Source: CAWGYT01 sp963826795 | Lineage (GTDB): Bacteria > Planctomycetota > Planctomycetia > Pirellulales > Pirellulaceae | DNA length: 64,000 bases | Assembly (NCBI GenBank): GCA_963826795.1 | Contig: CAWGYT010000017.1 | Location: forward strand, 1-64,000 | Direction: 5' to 3' | Part shown: positions 21,938 through 30,353 of the stretch, piece by piece | Layout of the letters: each line of letters opens with the position of its first letter | Numbering within the stretch: the stretch's first letter is position 1 | The notes under the pieces: generated by a model | Told to the model about the DNA's origin: nothing | The model's input: only the letters and a program-made list of their open reading frames with translations | The model's database searches: none | Program-made: the position numbers and the translations under genes

Positions 21938-22700
21938 CCCCTCATCCGGCCTTCGGCCACCTTCCTCCGCACGGGGAGAAGGGACGACGTGGGCCCGGGG
22001 CCATAGGTCGCGCGTTCTGCTGCGGGTCAAGCGCTGTCACCTCTCCCGTTCCGGGAGAGGTCGTCGGGGACCCGCCTGCGGGTCCCCGACGGGTGAGGGC
22101 GACGCGCTGACCGCCCCCTCATCCGGCCTTCGGCCACCTTCCTCCGCACGGGGAGAAGGGACGACGTGGGCCCGGGGCCATAGGTCGCGCGTTCTGCTGC
22201 GGGTCAAGCGCTGTCACCTCTCCCGTTCCGGGAGAGGTCGTCGAGGGACCCGCCTGCGGGTCCCCCGACGGGTGAGGGCGACGCGCTGACCGCCCCCTCA
22301 TCCGGCCTTCGGCCACCTTCTCCCGCTCGGGGAGAAGGGACGACGTGGGCCCGGGGCCATAGGTCGCGCGTTCTGCTGCGGGTCAAGCGCTGTCACCTCT
22401 CCCGTTCCGGGAGAGGTCGTCGGGGACCCGCCTGCGGGTCCCCGACGGGTGAGGGCGACGCGCTGACCGCCCCCTCATCCGGCCTTCGGCCACCTTCTCC
22501 CGCTCGGGGAGAAGGGACGACGTGGGCCCGGGGCCATAGGTCGCGCGTTCTGCTGCGGGTCAAGCGCTGTCACCTCTCCCGTTCCGGGAGAGGTCGTCGA
22601 GGGACCCGCCTGCGGGTCCCCCGACGGGTGAGGGCGACGCGCTGACCGCCCCCTCATCCGGCCTTCGGCCACCTTCTCCCGCACGGGGAGAAGGGACATG
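21938..22700 (+). repeat. Tandem palindromic array 1 (about 4.3 units of ~178 bp)
   Basis: Units begin CCCCTCATCCGGCCTTCGG at 21938, 22115, 22294, 22471 and 22650. Each contains three inverted repeats: GGCCTTCGGCC, a CTTCTCCC/GGGGAGAAG stem, and CTCTCCCG/CGGGAGAG, plus ACCCGCCTGCGGGT. Spacing alternates 177, 179, 177, 179 because units 1 and 3 have gtcggggaccc while units 2 and 4 have gtcgagggaccc. The array starts 37 nt after the stop of the giant LTD/CotH gene. Short open frames across it are by-products of the repeat. Confidence 0.95.
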
Positions 22701-22726
22701 GTTCGGTTGAGGGTACACGCGGACGG

Positions 22727-22801
22727 GAGGGCGAGATTCGCGAGGGCGAGATTCGCGAGGGCGCTTTTCGGGAGGGCGATTTTCGGGAGGGCGAGAACTG
22801 C
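22727..22801. repeat. Five direct copies of a 15-bp repeat
   Basis: Consecutive 15-mers at 22727, 22742, 22757, 22772 and 22787 follow the consensus GAGGGCGAGATTCGC; copies 1 and 2 are identical and copies 3-5 vary in the last nine bases. It sits between array 1 and the efflux adaptor gene. The 15-bp period would code a pentapeptide repeat, but no credible gene reads through it. Confidence 0.9.
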
Positions 22802-22928
22802 ATCCCGCCCGTTTTTTTGACCGATTCCCTGACAAGCATCTTCTCAAGGACCCCGCGGATCGGACACAATGGGGACATCCGCGAGCGTGCCTCGCGTCCC
22901 TCCTTTCCTTCCCCCCGCCAAGATCGCC

Positions 22929-24272
22929 ATGCCTTGCCGTTACGATTCGCGTCTCAAGCCAACACGTCTCTGTCCAGCGATCTGCGCGGGACCGCTTCTG
23001 GCTCTCGTTGCGGTGCTCTGTTTCGCACCCGGGTGCGATTTCGCCGAAAGCGAGTCGACGGTGGCGAGCGAGTCGCCGGAGTTGCCGATCATTCGGGCCG
23101 AAGTGATGACGGTCGAGCCCCAGGTTTGGCCCACCATCGTGAGGACGCAGGGCAGTCTTGTCGCCGACGAGATCACGGTCGTGGGCGCGAAGGTCGCCGG
23201 CCGCGTGGTCGAGGTGAACGTGGACCTTGGCGATCAGGTGCACGAGGGCGAGCCGTTGGTGATGCTGGACCGCGAGGAGTTCCGATTGCTGGTCCAACAA
23301 GCCGAGGCACAGTTATCGCAGGCCCGGGCGGCGGTGGGTTTGCGACCTGAGCAGAGTCTTGAGAGTCTTGACCCGCTGAATGCGCCTCCGGTCCGCGAAG
23401 CCAAGGCCGTCTGGGAAGAATCGCGTCAGCGTGTTGAGCGATTGCGTCAGCTGCGGGAACAAGACGCGGTCAGCGATGCGGAGCTGCAGCAAGGCGAGGC
23501 GGACGAAGCGGTTGCCGAAGCTCGATATGCGTCGGCCGAAAACGGTGTCCGTGAGAAGCTGGCCCTGATTGCCGTGAAATTGGCCGAGCTGGAGTTGGCG
23601 CGTCAACGACTTGCCGACGCGATTACGCCCGCCCCGTTCGATGGCTCGGTACGCAATCGGCTTGTCGCCCCGGGCAGGTATGTTCAGATTGGCGAGCCGT
23701 TGATCGAAGTGGTTCGAACGCAGGCCTTGCGGTTCCAAGGGGCAATCCCCGAGCGTTACGCGCAGTCGCTCCGGATCGGCCAGGACCTGATCCTCCGCAT
23801 CGAGTCGATCGAGTCGCCGCGTCCGGTTCGCGTGACGCGCATGAGTCCCGCGCTGAACGAACTGAGCCGCTCGCTGCTGTTCGAGGCGGAAGTGGACAAC
23901 CGTGACGAGCAGTTACGGTCGGGCCTGTTTGTCGAGGCTGAGCTGGTCCTGAATCCCAGGGCGACGGCGATTGTCGTTCCCACTTCGGCCGTCGTCCGTT
24001 TTGCCGGAGTGGAAAAGGTTTGGAAAATCGTCGACGGGATGGCCAGCGAGGCGGTGGTCCAGGTGGGGCGTGAGTCGCACGATCGCGTCGAAATCTTACG
24101 TGGGCTGGACGCCGGAGATACGGTACTCTGCCACGGAGACCAGGGCCGTGTGGCGCGTGATTCCCGCCACACGGGATGTCCCGGCCGACACGGCCGCGGT
24201 GACGTCGCATACACCCCGCCAGCCCGCCCCTTGAACCTCGCCCCGCCGCGAGTTCGGACATGCAAACCTTGA
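22929..24272 (+). CDS. RND efflux periplasmic adaptor (HlyD/MFP family) lipoprotein
   Basis: Begins MPCRYDSRLKPTRLCPAICAG with a hydrophobic stretch ending FAPGC, a probable lipobox. It has the barrel-sandwich hybrid halves (VVGAKVAGRVVEVNVDLGDQ and DAITPAPFDGSVRNRLVAPG) with an alpha-helical hairpin between them (EESRQRVERLRQLREQDAVS), then beta-barrel and membrane-proximal domains. It links an inner-membrane RND pump to an outer-membrane channel. The ATG at 22869 is an alternative; neither has a good ribosome binding site. The last ~35 residues (after GDQGRVAR) look non-native, and a +1 shift near 24160 would give VIPATRDVPADTAAV and a stop at 24234. The pump gene starts 24 bp downstream, so the two form an operon. 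Confidence 0.88.
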   Translation: MPCRYDSRLKPTRLCPAICAGPLLALVAVLCFAPGCDFAESESTVASESPELPIIRAEVMTVEPQVWPTIVRTQGSLVADEITVVGAKVAGRVVEVNVDLGDQVHEGEPLVMLDREEFRLLVQQAEAQLSQARAAVGLRPEQSLESLDPLNAPPVREAKAVWEESRQRVERLRQLREQDAVSDAELQQGEADEAVAEARYASAENGVREKLALIAVKLAELELARQRLADAITPAPFDGSVRNRLVAPGRYVQIGEPLIEVVRTQALRFQGAIPERYAQSLRIGQDLILRIESIESPRPVRVTRMSPALNELSRSLLFEAEVDNRDEQLRSGLFVEAELVLNPRATAIVVPTSAVVRFAGVEKVWKIVDGMASEAVVQVGRESHDRVEILRGLDAGDTVLCHGDQGRVARDSRHTGCPGRHGRGDVAYTPPARPLNLAPPRVRTCKP

Positions 24273-24296
24273 GCTTCTGTCCCCAGGAACGACGCT

Positions 24297-27200
24297 GTGT
24301 ATTGGCTGGCTGAAATCTGCGTCAAACGCCCAGTCTTTGCGCCGATGATCGTGACGGCCTTGATCGTTGCGGGGCTCGCATCTTTTCCGCAGCTGGGTGT
24401 CGACCGATTTCCGAACATGGACCTGCCCACGGTCTATGTCCGTACCTCATATCCCGGAGCTGCCTCGCAGGAGGTCGAATCGGAGGTCTCGCAGGTCGTC
24501 GAAGACGCCGTCGCGACCGTCGCGGGAATTGACGAATTGCGATCGATCTCCAGCGATGGTTCCTCGTTCGTGATCATCACGTTCAATCTGTCCCGCAACA
24601 TCGATGCGGCGGTCCAGGACGTCCGCGACGCCGTGGCCAGCGTTTTGAATCGCCTGCCACCGGGAATCGACCCGCCCGTGGTGCGCAAACAGGACACGGA
24701 TTCTTCGCCCATCATTACGTTGGCCGTTTCGGGACCTCGCACGTCGAACGAATTGTATTTCCTGGCGGATCGCTTCGTCAAAAGCGTGATTGAATCCGCC
24801 CCGGGCGTCGGCGAAGTCACGATCGCCGGAGCGGCGGACCGAGCCGTCCAGGTTCGGATCGACGCTCGACGACTGGCGGCATATCAGCTTTCGATCCTGC
24901 AGGTTCGCGACGCGCTGGTGCGGCAGAACGCCGAAGTCCCAGGGGGCCGAGTGGACGAGGGGCTGCGCGAACGCTCGCTGCGCACACTCGGTCGCGTCGC
25001 CGATGCTCGAGATTTTCCCAACCTGGTCGTGGCCTCGGTCGGCGGCACACCGATTCGGCTGAGCGACCTGGGCGAAGTGGAGGACGGCACGAAGGAAGTT
25101 CGCACCCTCGCGCGCCTGGATGGCCAGCCTGCCGTGGTGCTGCAGGTGCAGCGTCAGTCGGGCGAGAACACCGTGCGGGTGATTGAGGGCATCCGAGAGC
25201 GGCTGCCACGTTGCCTGAGCTTGCTGCCCAAGGACGTGAACGTCACGGTCATCCAGGACCAATCGCGGTACATTCTCGAGGCCCTCCATGAAATCGAACG
25301 GCATCTGGTTTCGGGCAGTATTCTGGCCTGCCTGACCGTCCTGCTGTTCATGCGGTCCTGGCGGTCGACGGTGATCGCGGCGGTCGCGATTCCATCCTCG
25401 ATCATCGCCACATTCGCCTTCATGCGGGCCTTCAATTTCACGCTAAACAACGTCACCATGCTGGCCCTGGTCCTGATGGTGGGCGTCGTGATCGATGATG
25501 CGATCGTGGTGCTGGAAAACGTTTTCCATTGCATTGAAGAAAAAGGCATGAATCCCTTCCGCGCCGCCATCGAAGGCACGCGCGAAATCGGCCTGGCGGT
25601 GCTGGCCACGACGCTCTCGCTGGTGATCGTGTTCCTCCCGGTCTCGTTTCTGTCCAGCGTGACGGGACGCATGCTGTTCGAATTTGGGGTGACCGCTACC
25701 GTGGCCATTCTGGTTTCGATGCTGGTCAGCTTCACACTCACCCCGATGATGTGCAGCAAATTACTCAAACCTGGCCAAGCGACCGATGCGTCACCACGCT
25801 CACGAGCCGGTCTGTACCACCTGCTCGAGTCCGCTTATCTGAAATTACTGGGATACGCGATGCGGTATCGAATCGTCATCCTCGGCATGTCGATGCTGGT
25901 GATCGCGGCCAACGTCCCTCTGTACTACATGGTCAAGCAGGATTACATTCCGACCAACGTCGACGAATCGGAGTTCGAGATCCGAGTCTCGGCTCAAGAG
26001 GGAGCGAGCTTGATTGCCATGGACGAGGCGATGGAGCAGGTCGAGCAGATTCTGAAGGAGATTCCCGGGATCGAGTTCGTCCTCACGACGGTCGGCACGC
26101 GCGGATTCGGGGGCGTCAATCGCGGCGAGGTTTATGTGCGGCTGGAGGATATCAAGACGCGATCGTTTTCGCTCGAGCGGCTGGCCCGAGGGGTCCTCGG
26201 TGGTGATGCGGGGGCTGCGTTCCGGGGTAACTTCACCCAGCGCGACAAGATGTCCGAGATCCGCGAGCGATTAAACGCATTGTCCGACATTCGGCTCTCC
26301 GTTCGCAATCTCACGTCGCTCCGCCAGGGGGCGCCCGTCGACATCGACTTTTCGATTACGGGCCCGGACATTCAACTGCTCTCGGACTTCAGCGAGGCAC
26401 TTCGCCAACGGGTCGTCGAGATTCCAGGCGTCGTGGACGTCGATACAACCTTGCGGATGGACAAGCCCGAGTTGCTCGTTTCGATCGATCGCGAGCGGGC
26501 GGCCTCGTTGGGGATTGAGGTGCAGGAGGTGGCCGAAACCTTGCGGGTCGCCGTTGGAGGCGATGACCGCGTCTCGCGCTACCGCGATCCGACCGTGGAT
26601 GATGCTTACGATGTCGAATTGCGTCTGGAAGGCATCGACCGCCGGGATGTGGAATCGATTTCGCAATTGTATTTGCGGGCCAATCCGGGTGCCGTGCGGG
26701 CGCGTCCGCTGAGCGGTATGGCGTCCAGCCCGACCGCTACCGTGCTCACGCGAATCGACAACGTCGTGCAGTTCGACTTCGGCAACGCCCCGGCCCGCAT
26801 CGACCGTCTGGACCGCCAACGAATGGTTGCCATTCGCGCGAATCTCGCCGGCGGTTTCGCCCTCGCAGACCGCGTGGCCGCGATTGAGGAAGCCGCCGCC
26901 GAGGTGGGAATTCCGGCTGGATTCGAGACACGCATCATGGGACGCGGCCGCGAACTGGAACGGACGTTGTCCGACTTTCTCTGGACCTTCTTGCTCTCGT
27001 TCGTCTTCATGTACATCGTGCTGGCGGCGCAATTCGAACACCTCGTGCATCCGTTCACGATTCTGCTGTCGCTTCCGCTCTCGATCCCCTTCGGGCTGCT
27101 AAGTCTCTACTGGGGCGGCGAGTCCCTGAACCTGTATTCGGCTTTGGGAATTCTCGTGCTGTTTGGCGTCGTCAAGAAGGCGGCAATTCTGCAAGTCGAT

Positions 27201-27545
27201 CATACGAACGCCTTGCGGGCCCGAGGCATGAACCGGCACGACGCCATCTTGCAGGCGAATCGGGATCGACTCCGACCCATTTTGATGACCACCATCTCGT
27301 TTGTGGCGGGTTTGCTACCCTTGTTGCTGGCCACCGGTCCCGGCGCGGAAGAGCGTCGCTCGATCGCCGTTCTGGCCGTCGGCGGTCAAACTCTTTCGCT
27401 GCTGCTGACCCTGCTGGCCGTCCCCGTGATCTACTCGTACCTGGACGACCTGGGTCAACTGCTGCAGCGTGTCGCCCGCCTCCTGAGTCGCTCGCAGTCG
27501 GCCGATACTGCAGATCCCTATGTCGTCGAACAGTCGCTTCGCTAA
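24297..27545 (+). CDS. RND efflux pump, inner-membrane transporter (HAE1/AcrB-like)
   Basis: A GTG start preceded by AGGA gives MYWLAEICVKRPVFAPM, the usual RND N-terminus. The 1082-aa protein has two large periplasmic loops and twelve hydrophobic segments. The TM4 proton-relay acidic pair lies in GVVIDDAIVVLENVF and the TM10 region is LGILVLFGVVKKAAILQVDH, where most drug pumps have GLVxKNAI; here KK replaces KN. It works by proton-driven export of hydrophobic compounds with the adaptor just upstream. No TolC-type outer-membrane channel gene is adjacent. The frame is intact and family length is normal. The substrate cannot be told; the sequence is closer to HAE1 than to the metal-exporting CusA group. 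Confidence 0.93.
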   Translation: MYWLAEICVKRPVFAPMIVTALIVAGLASFPQLGVDRFPNMDLPTVYVRTSYPGAASQEVESEVSQVVEDAVATVAGIDELRSISSDGSSFVIITFNLSRNIDAAVQDVRDAVASVLNRLPPGIDPPVVRKQDTDSSPIITLAVSGPRTSNELYFLADRFVKSVIESAPGVGEVTIAGAADRAVQVRIDARRLAAYQLSILQVRDALVRQNAEVPGGRVDEGLRERSLRTLGRVADARDFPNLVVASVGGTPIRLSDLGEVEDGTKEVRTLARLDGQPAVVLQVQRQSGENTVRVIEGIRERLPRCLSLLPKDVNVTVIQDQSRYILEALHEIERHLVSGSILACLTVLLFMRSWRSTVIAAVAIPSSIIATFAFMRAFNFTLNNVTMLALVLMVGVVIDDAIVVLENVFHCIEEKGMNPFRAAIEGTREIGLAVLATTLSLVIVFLPVSFLSSVTGRMLFEFGVTATVAILVSMLVSFTLTPMMCSKLLKPGQATDASPRSRAGLYHLLESAYLKLLGYAMRYRIVILGMSMLVIAANVPLYYMVKQDYIPTNVDESEFEIRVSAQEGASLIAMDEAMEQVEQILKEIPGIEFVLTTVGTRGFGGVNRGEVYVRLEDIKTRSFSLERLARGVLGGDAGAAFRGNFTQRDKMSEIRERLNALSDIRLSVRNLTSLRQGAPVDIDFSITGPDIQLLSDFSEALRQRVVEIPGVVDVDTTLRMDKPELLVSIDRERAASLGIEVQEVAETLRVAVGGDDRVSRYRDPTVDDAYDVELRLEGIDRRDVESISQLYLRANPGAVRARPLSGMASSPTATVLTRIDNVVQFDFGNAPARIDRLDRQRMVAIRANLAGGFALADRVAAIEEAAAEVGIPAGFETRIMGRGRELERTLSDFLWTFLLSFVFMYIVLAAQFEHLVHPFTILLSLPLSIPFGLLSLYWGGESLNLYSALGILVLFGVVKKAAILQVDHTNALRARGMNRHDAILQANRDRLRPILMTTISFVAGLLPLLLATGPGAEERRSIAVLAVGGQTLSLLLTLLAVPVIYSYLDDLGQLLQRVARLLSRSQSADTADPYVVEQSLR

Positions 27546-27569
27546 ACCATCGCTCAGGAGAAGTCCCCG

Positions 27570-28010
27570 ATGCCGTCATCCTCCCTCGTCTCATTGGTGC
27601 TTTCAATTCCGTTATTGCTGCTGCCCCTGGCCGCAGTGGGCCGGGCCGACGACGTTGTCCCCGGCGCGTCGGCGACGCCGCGCGTCTTCGAGCTGCGAAT
27701 TTATACGACCCATCCGGGAAGACTGGACGCGCTCAACAAGCGGTTCCGCGAACACACCAACCGACTGTTCCGCAAACACGGCATGGAACTGATTGGCTAT
27801 TGGACGCCCGCCGAGGGTGAAGAAGCAGCCAATACGCTGGTCTACATCCTGGCCTATCCCAGCCGTGAGGCGCGCGAGGCGTCCTGGAAGGCGTTCATGA
27901 CGGATCCCGAATGGCAGCAGGCTCGCGAGGCGTCCGAGGCCGACGGAAAGATCGTAATGAAGGTCGAGAGCAAGTTTCTGAACCCGACCGACTACTCGCC
28001 GCTGCGGTAA
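27570..28010 (+). CDS. Exported NIPSNAP-domain protein
   Basis: A 146-aa protein starts MPSSSLVSLVLSIPLLLLPL with a signal peptide and AGGAGAAG ahead of the ATG. The mature part is one NIPSNAP (ferredoxin-like, dimeric alpha/beta barrel) domain: RVFELRIYTTHPGRLDALN, LFRKHGMELIGYW, LVYILAYPSREAREASW and a terminal KFLNPTDYSPL. Function is unknown for most bacterial members. It follows the RND pump by 24 bp and probably shares its transcript, then meets ppk2 tail to tail with only five bases between stop codons. Confidence 0.85.
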   Translation: MPSSSLVSLVLSIPLLLLPLAAVGRADDVVPGASATPRVFELRIYTTHPGRLDALNKRFREHTNRLFRKHGMELIGYWTPAEGEEAANTLVYILAYPSREAREASWKAFMTDPEWQQAREASEADGKIVMKVESKFLNPTDYSPLR

Positions 28011-28015
28011 CGAAG

Positions 28016-29215
28016 CTACATCAAGGGCACGTCACCGTGACGCTCGCCACGTTCGTAGACGACGTGAGCTCGGCCAACCAGCAGAGGGTCGAGCGGTCCG
28101 ATCTTGTCCAGCGTTTTGTTCGTGTAAGGCAGCTTGTGCAGCACGTATCGCATCGCGTTCAGCCGAGCCCGCTTCTTGCAGTCGGACTTAATCACGGTCC
28201 AAGGCGAATCGGCGGTATCGGTGTAGAAGAACATCGCCTCTTTGGCCTTGGTGTAGTCGTCCCACTTGTCGAGCGACGCGAGATCGACCGGGGAGAGTTT
28301 CCATTGTTTCAGTGGGTGGGCCTCGCGCTCTTTAAATCGCCGCCGCTGCTCACCCCGGCTGACCGAGAACCAGAACTTGATCAAGTGGATCCCGCTCCGG
28401 ACCAGATTCCGCTCGAATTCCGGCGCCTGCCGCATGAACTCGACATACTCGTCCGCCGTGCAGAAGCCCATCACGTGCTCGACGCCGGCGCGATTGTACC
28501 ACGAGCGGTCAAACATCACGATTTCACCGGCCGTGGGAAGATGTTCGACATACCGCTGAAAGTACCACTGCCCTCGTTCCACTTCGCTGGGCTTTTCCAG
28601 AGCGACTACATGGGCACCGCGGGGATTCAAGTGCTCCATGAATCGCTTGATGGTGCCCCCCTTGCCCGCGGCGTCCCGACCTTCGAACAGGAGAATTACC
28701 TTTTGACCCGTGCTCTTGACCCAGCTCTGTAACTTCAACAGCTCGACCTGCAAACGGTATTTCTGCTTTTCGTAATTCTTCCGCGACATCAAGTTCTTAT
28801 ACGGGTAGCCGCCGTCACGCCAGTCCGCTGCCAGTTCGTCGTCCGGCCGCGTGGGCAGCTTACTCACGACACTTTCCGGGCCGTCCAACAGCGCTGTTCG
28901 GAGAACGGCGGCATCGTCCGGGGAAGCGCCCGCCATGATCACGGCCAGAACCTTTCTCAGCGTCTCGACATCATACGGCGGGACGTGCTCAACGACATCT
29001 CGGACGGCGTTGATCTTCTTTTCCTGAGAAGCCACGATCGCTTCGTCGACCACAAACCGCTCGATTCCGCCCGCTTGCTTCGAGGGAGCCGTATCGCCGC
29101 GGGTCACGCGCCTCGGTCGTCCGTTCACGGCCGGAGGCGACGCCGCGTCAGGCGCCGCCTTGGCTTGGGATTGTTTGGGAGTTGCAGGCGTCTTTTTGGA
29201 AGGTTTACCGTTCAT
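28016..29215 (-). CDS. ppk2: Polyphosphate kinase 2 family protein
   Basis: A 399-aa cytosolic enzyme that uses polyphosphate to phosphorylate nucleotides (usually NDP or NMP to the next level). The P-loop-like motif EGRDAAGKGGTIKRF is near residue 180, followed by PTAGEIVMFDRSWYNRAGVE with the lid Asp/Arg pair and SVSRGEQRRRFKERE. The N-terminal ~115 residues are a low-complexity Lys/Ala/Pro tail plus a helical extension (ERFVVDEAIVASQEKKINAV), longer than the minimal family core. It is transcribed away from repeat array 2. The exact class (ADP- or AMP-preferring) cannot be read from motifs alone. Confidence 0.92.
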   Translation of the reverse strand: MNGKPSKKTPATPKQSQAKAAPDAASPPAVNGRPRRVTRGDTAPSKQAGGIERFVVDEAIVASQEKKINAVRDVVEHVPPYDVETLRKVLAVIMAGASPDDAAVLRTALLDGPESVVSKLPTRPDDELAADWRDGGYPYKNLMSRKNYEKQKYRLQVELLKLQSWVKSTGQKVILLFEGRDAAGKGGTIKRFMEHLNPRGAHVVALEKPSEVERGQWYFQRYVEHLPTAGEIVMFDRSWYNRAGVEHVMGFCTADEYVEFMRQAPEFERNLVRSGIHLIKFWFSVSRGEQRRRFKEREAHPLKQWKLSPVDLASLDKWDDYTKAKEAMFFYTDTADSPWTVIKSDCKKRARLNAMRYVLHKLPYTNKTLDKIGPLDPLLVGRAHVVYERGERHGDVPLM

Positions 29216-29285
29216 AGTTGAGAGTATACCTTAGCCAAACCGCGGCGCAACCACCTCCGGTCGGGCGAAGCGAATCTAGCCGCCA

Positions 29286-30293
29286 GAGAAGGTGGCCGCA
29301 AGCCGGATGAGGGGGCGGTCATCGCATCCGGTCGACCCTCACCCGCCGCTCCGCGACGACCTCTCCCGGCCCCGGGAGAGGTGACACGAGGATCTCCCTT
29401 CTCCCCAGCGCGGGAGAGGTGACACGAGGATGTTCCTTCTCCCCAGCGCGGGAGAAGGTGGCCGAAGGCCGGATGAGGGGGCCCCGCGCCCTGCGCACCG
29501 GCCAGTCGCCCAGCCGCTCAACCCTCACCCGCCCGGCTCCCGCCCGCGGGACCCGAGCGACCTCTCCCGGCCTCGGGAGAGGTGACACGAGGATGTCCCT
29601 TCTCCCCAGCGCGGGAGAAGGTGGCCGAAGGCCGGATGAGGGGGCACCGCGCCCTGCGCGCCGGCCAGCCGCCCAGCCGCTCAACCCTCACCCGCCCGGC
29701 TCCCGCCCGCGGGACCCGAGCGACCTCTCCCGGCCTCGGGAGAGGTAACACGAGGATGTCCCTTCTCCCCAACGCGGGAGAAGGTGGCCGAAGGCCGGAT
29801 GAGGGGGCACCGCGCCCTGCGCACCGGTCAGTCGCCCAGCCGCTCACCCTCACCCGCCCGGCTCCCGCCCGCGGGACCCGAGCGACCTCTCCCGGCCTCG
29901 GGAGAGGTGACACGAGGATCTCCCTTCTCCCCAGCGCGGGAGAAGGTGGCCGAAGGCCGGATGAGGGGGCCCCGCGCCCTGCGCACCGGTCAGTCGCCCA
30001 GCCGCTCAACCCTCACCCGCCCGGCTCCCGCCCGCGGGACCCGAGCGACCTCTCCCGGCCTCGGGAGAGGTGACACGAGGATCTCCCTGCTCCCCAGCGC
30101 GGGAGAAGGTGGCCGAAGGCCGGATGAGGGGGCACCGCGCCCTGTGCACCGGTCAGTCGCCCAGCCGCTCACCCTCACCCGCCCGGCTCCCGCCCGCGGG
30201 ACCCGAGCGACCTCTCCCGGCCTCGGGAGAGGTAACACGAGGATGTCCCTTCTCCCCAGCGCGGGAGAAGGTGGCCGAAGGCCGGATGAGGGG
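29286..30293 (-). repeat. Tandem palindromic array 2 (six ~163-bp units plus ends)
   Basis: The core GAGAAGGTGGCCGAAGGCC recurs at 29286, 29452, 29615, 29778, 29940, 30103 and 30265, giving spacings of 166, 163, 163, 162, 163 and 162. The first copy has GCAAGC in place of GAAGGC. Each unit also carries the stems CCTCTCCCGG/CCTCGGGAGAGG and CTTCTCCCC/GGGAGAAG. Read on the minus strand it begins CCCCTCATCCGG 60 nt after the BBP7-type gene's stop, the same relation as array 1 to its gene. Every reading frame through it gives MAEGRMRG-type spurious peptides. Confidence 0.95.
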
Positions 30294-30353
30294 ACGGAGG
30301 CGTCGGAGGGGGCGGAGTCGTCGGAGCGGCCCGGTGCCACCGTGACCTCCGCC

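Noticed and set aside
21900..22800. Open frames of 60-246 codons across array 1
   Set aside because: They come from repeat units without stops, read MAEGRMRG-like peptides and overlap each other on both strands. No ribosome site or domain.
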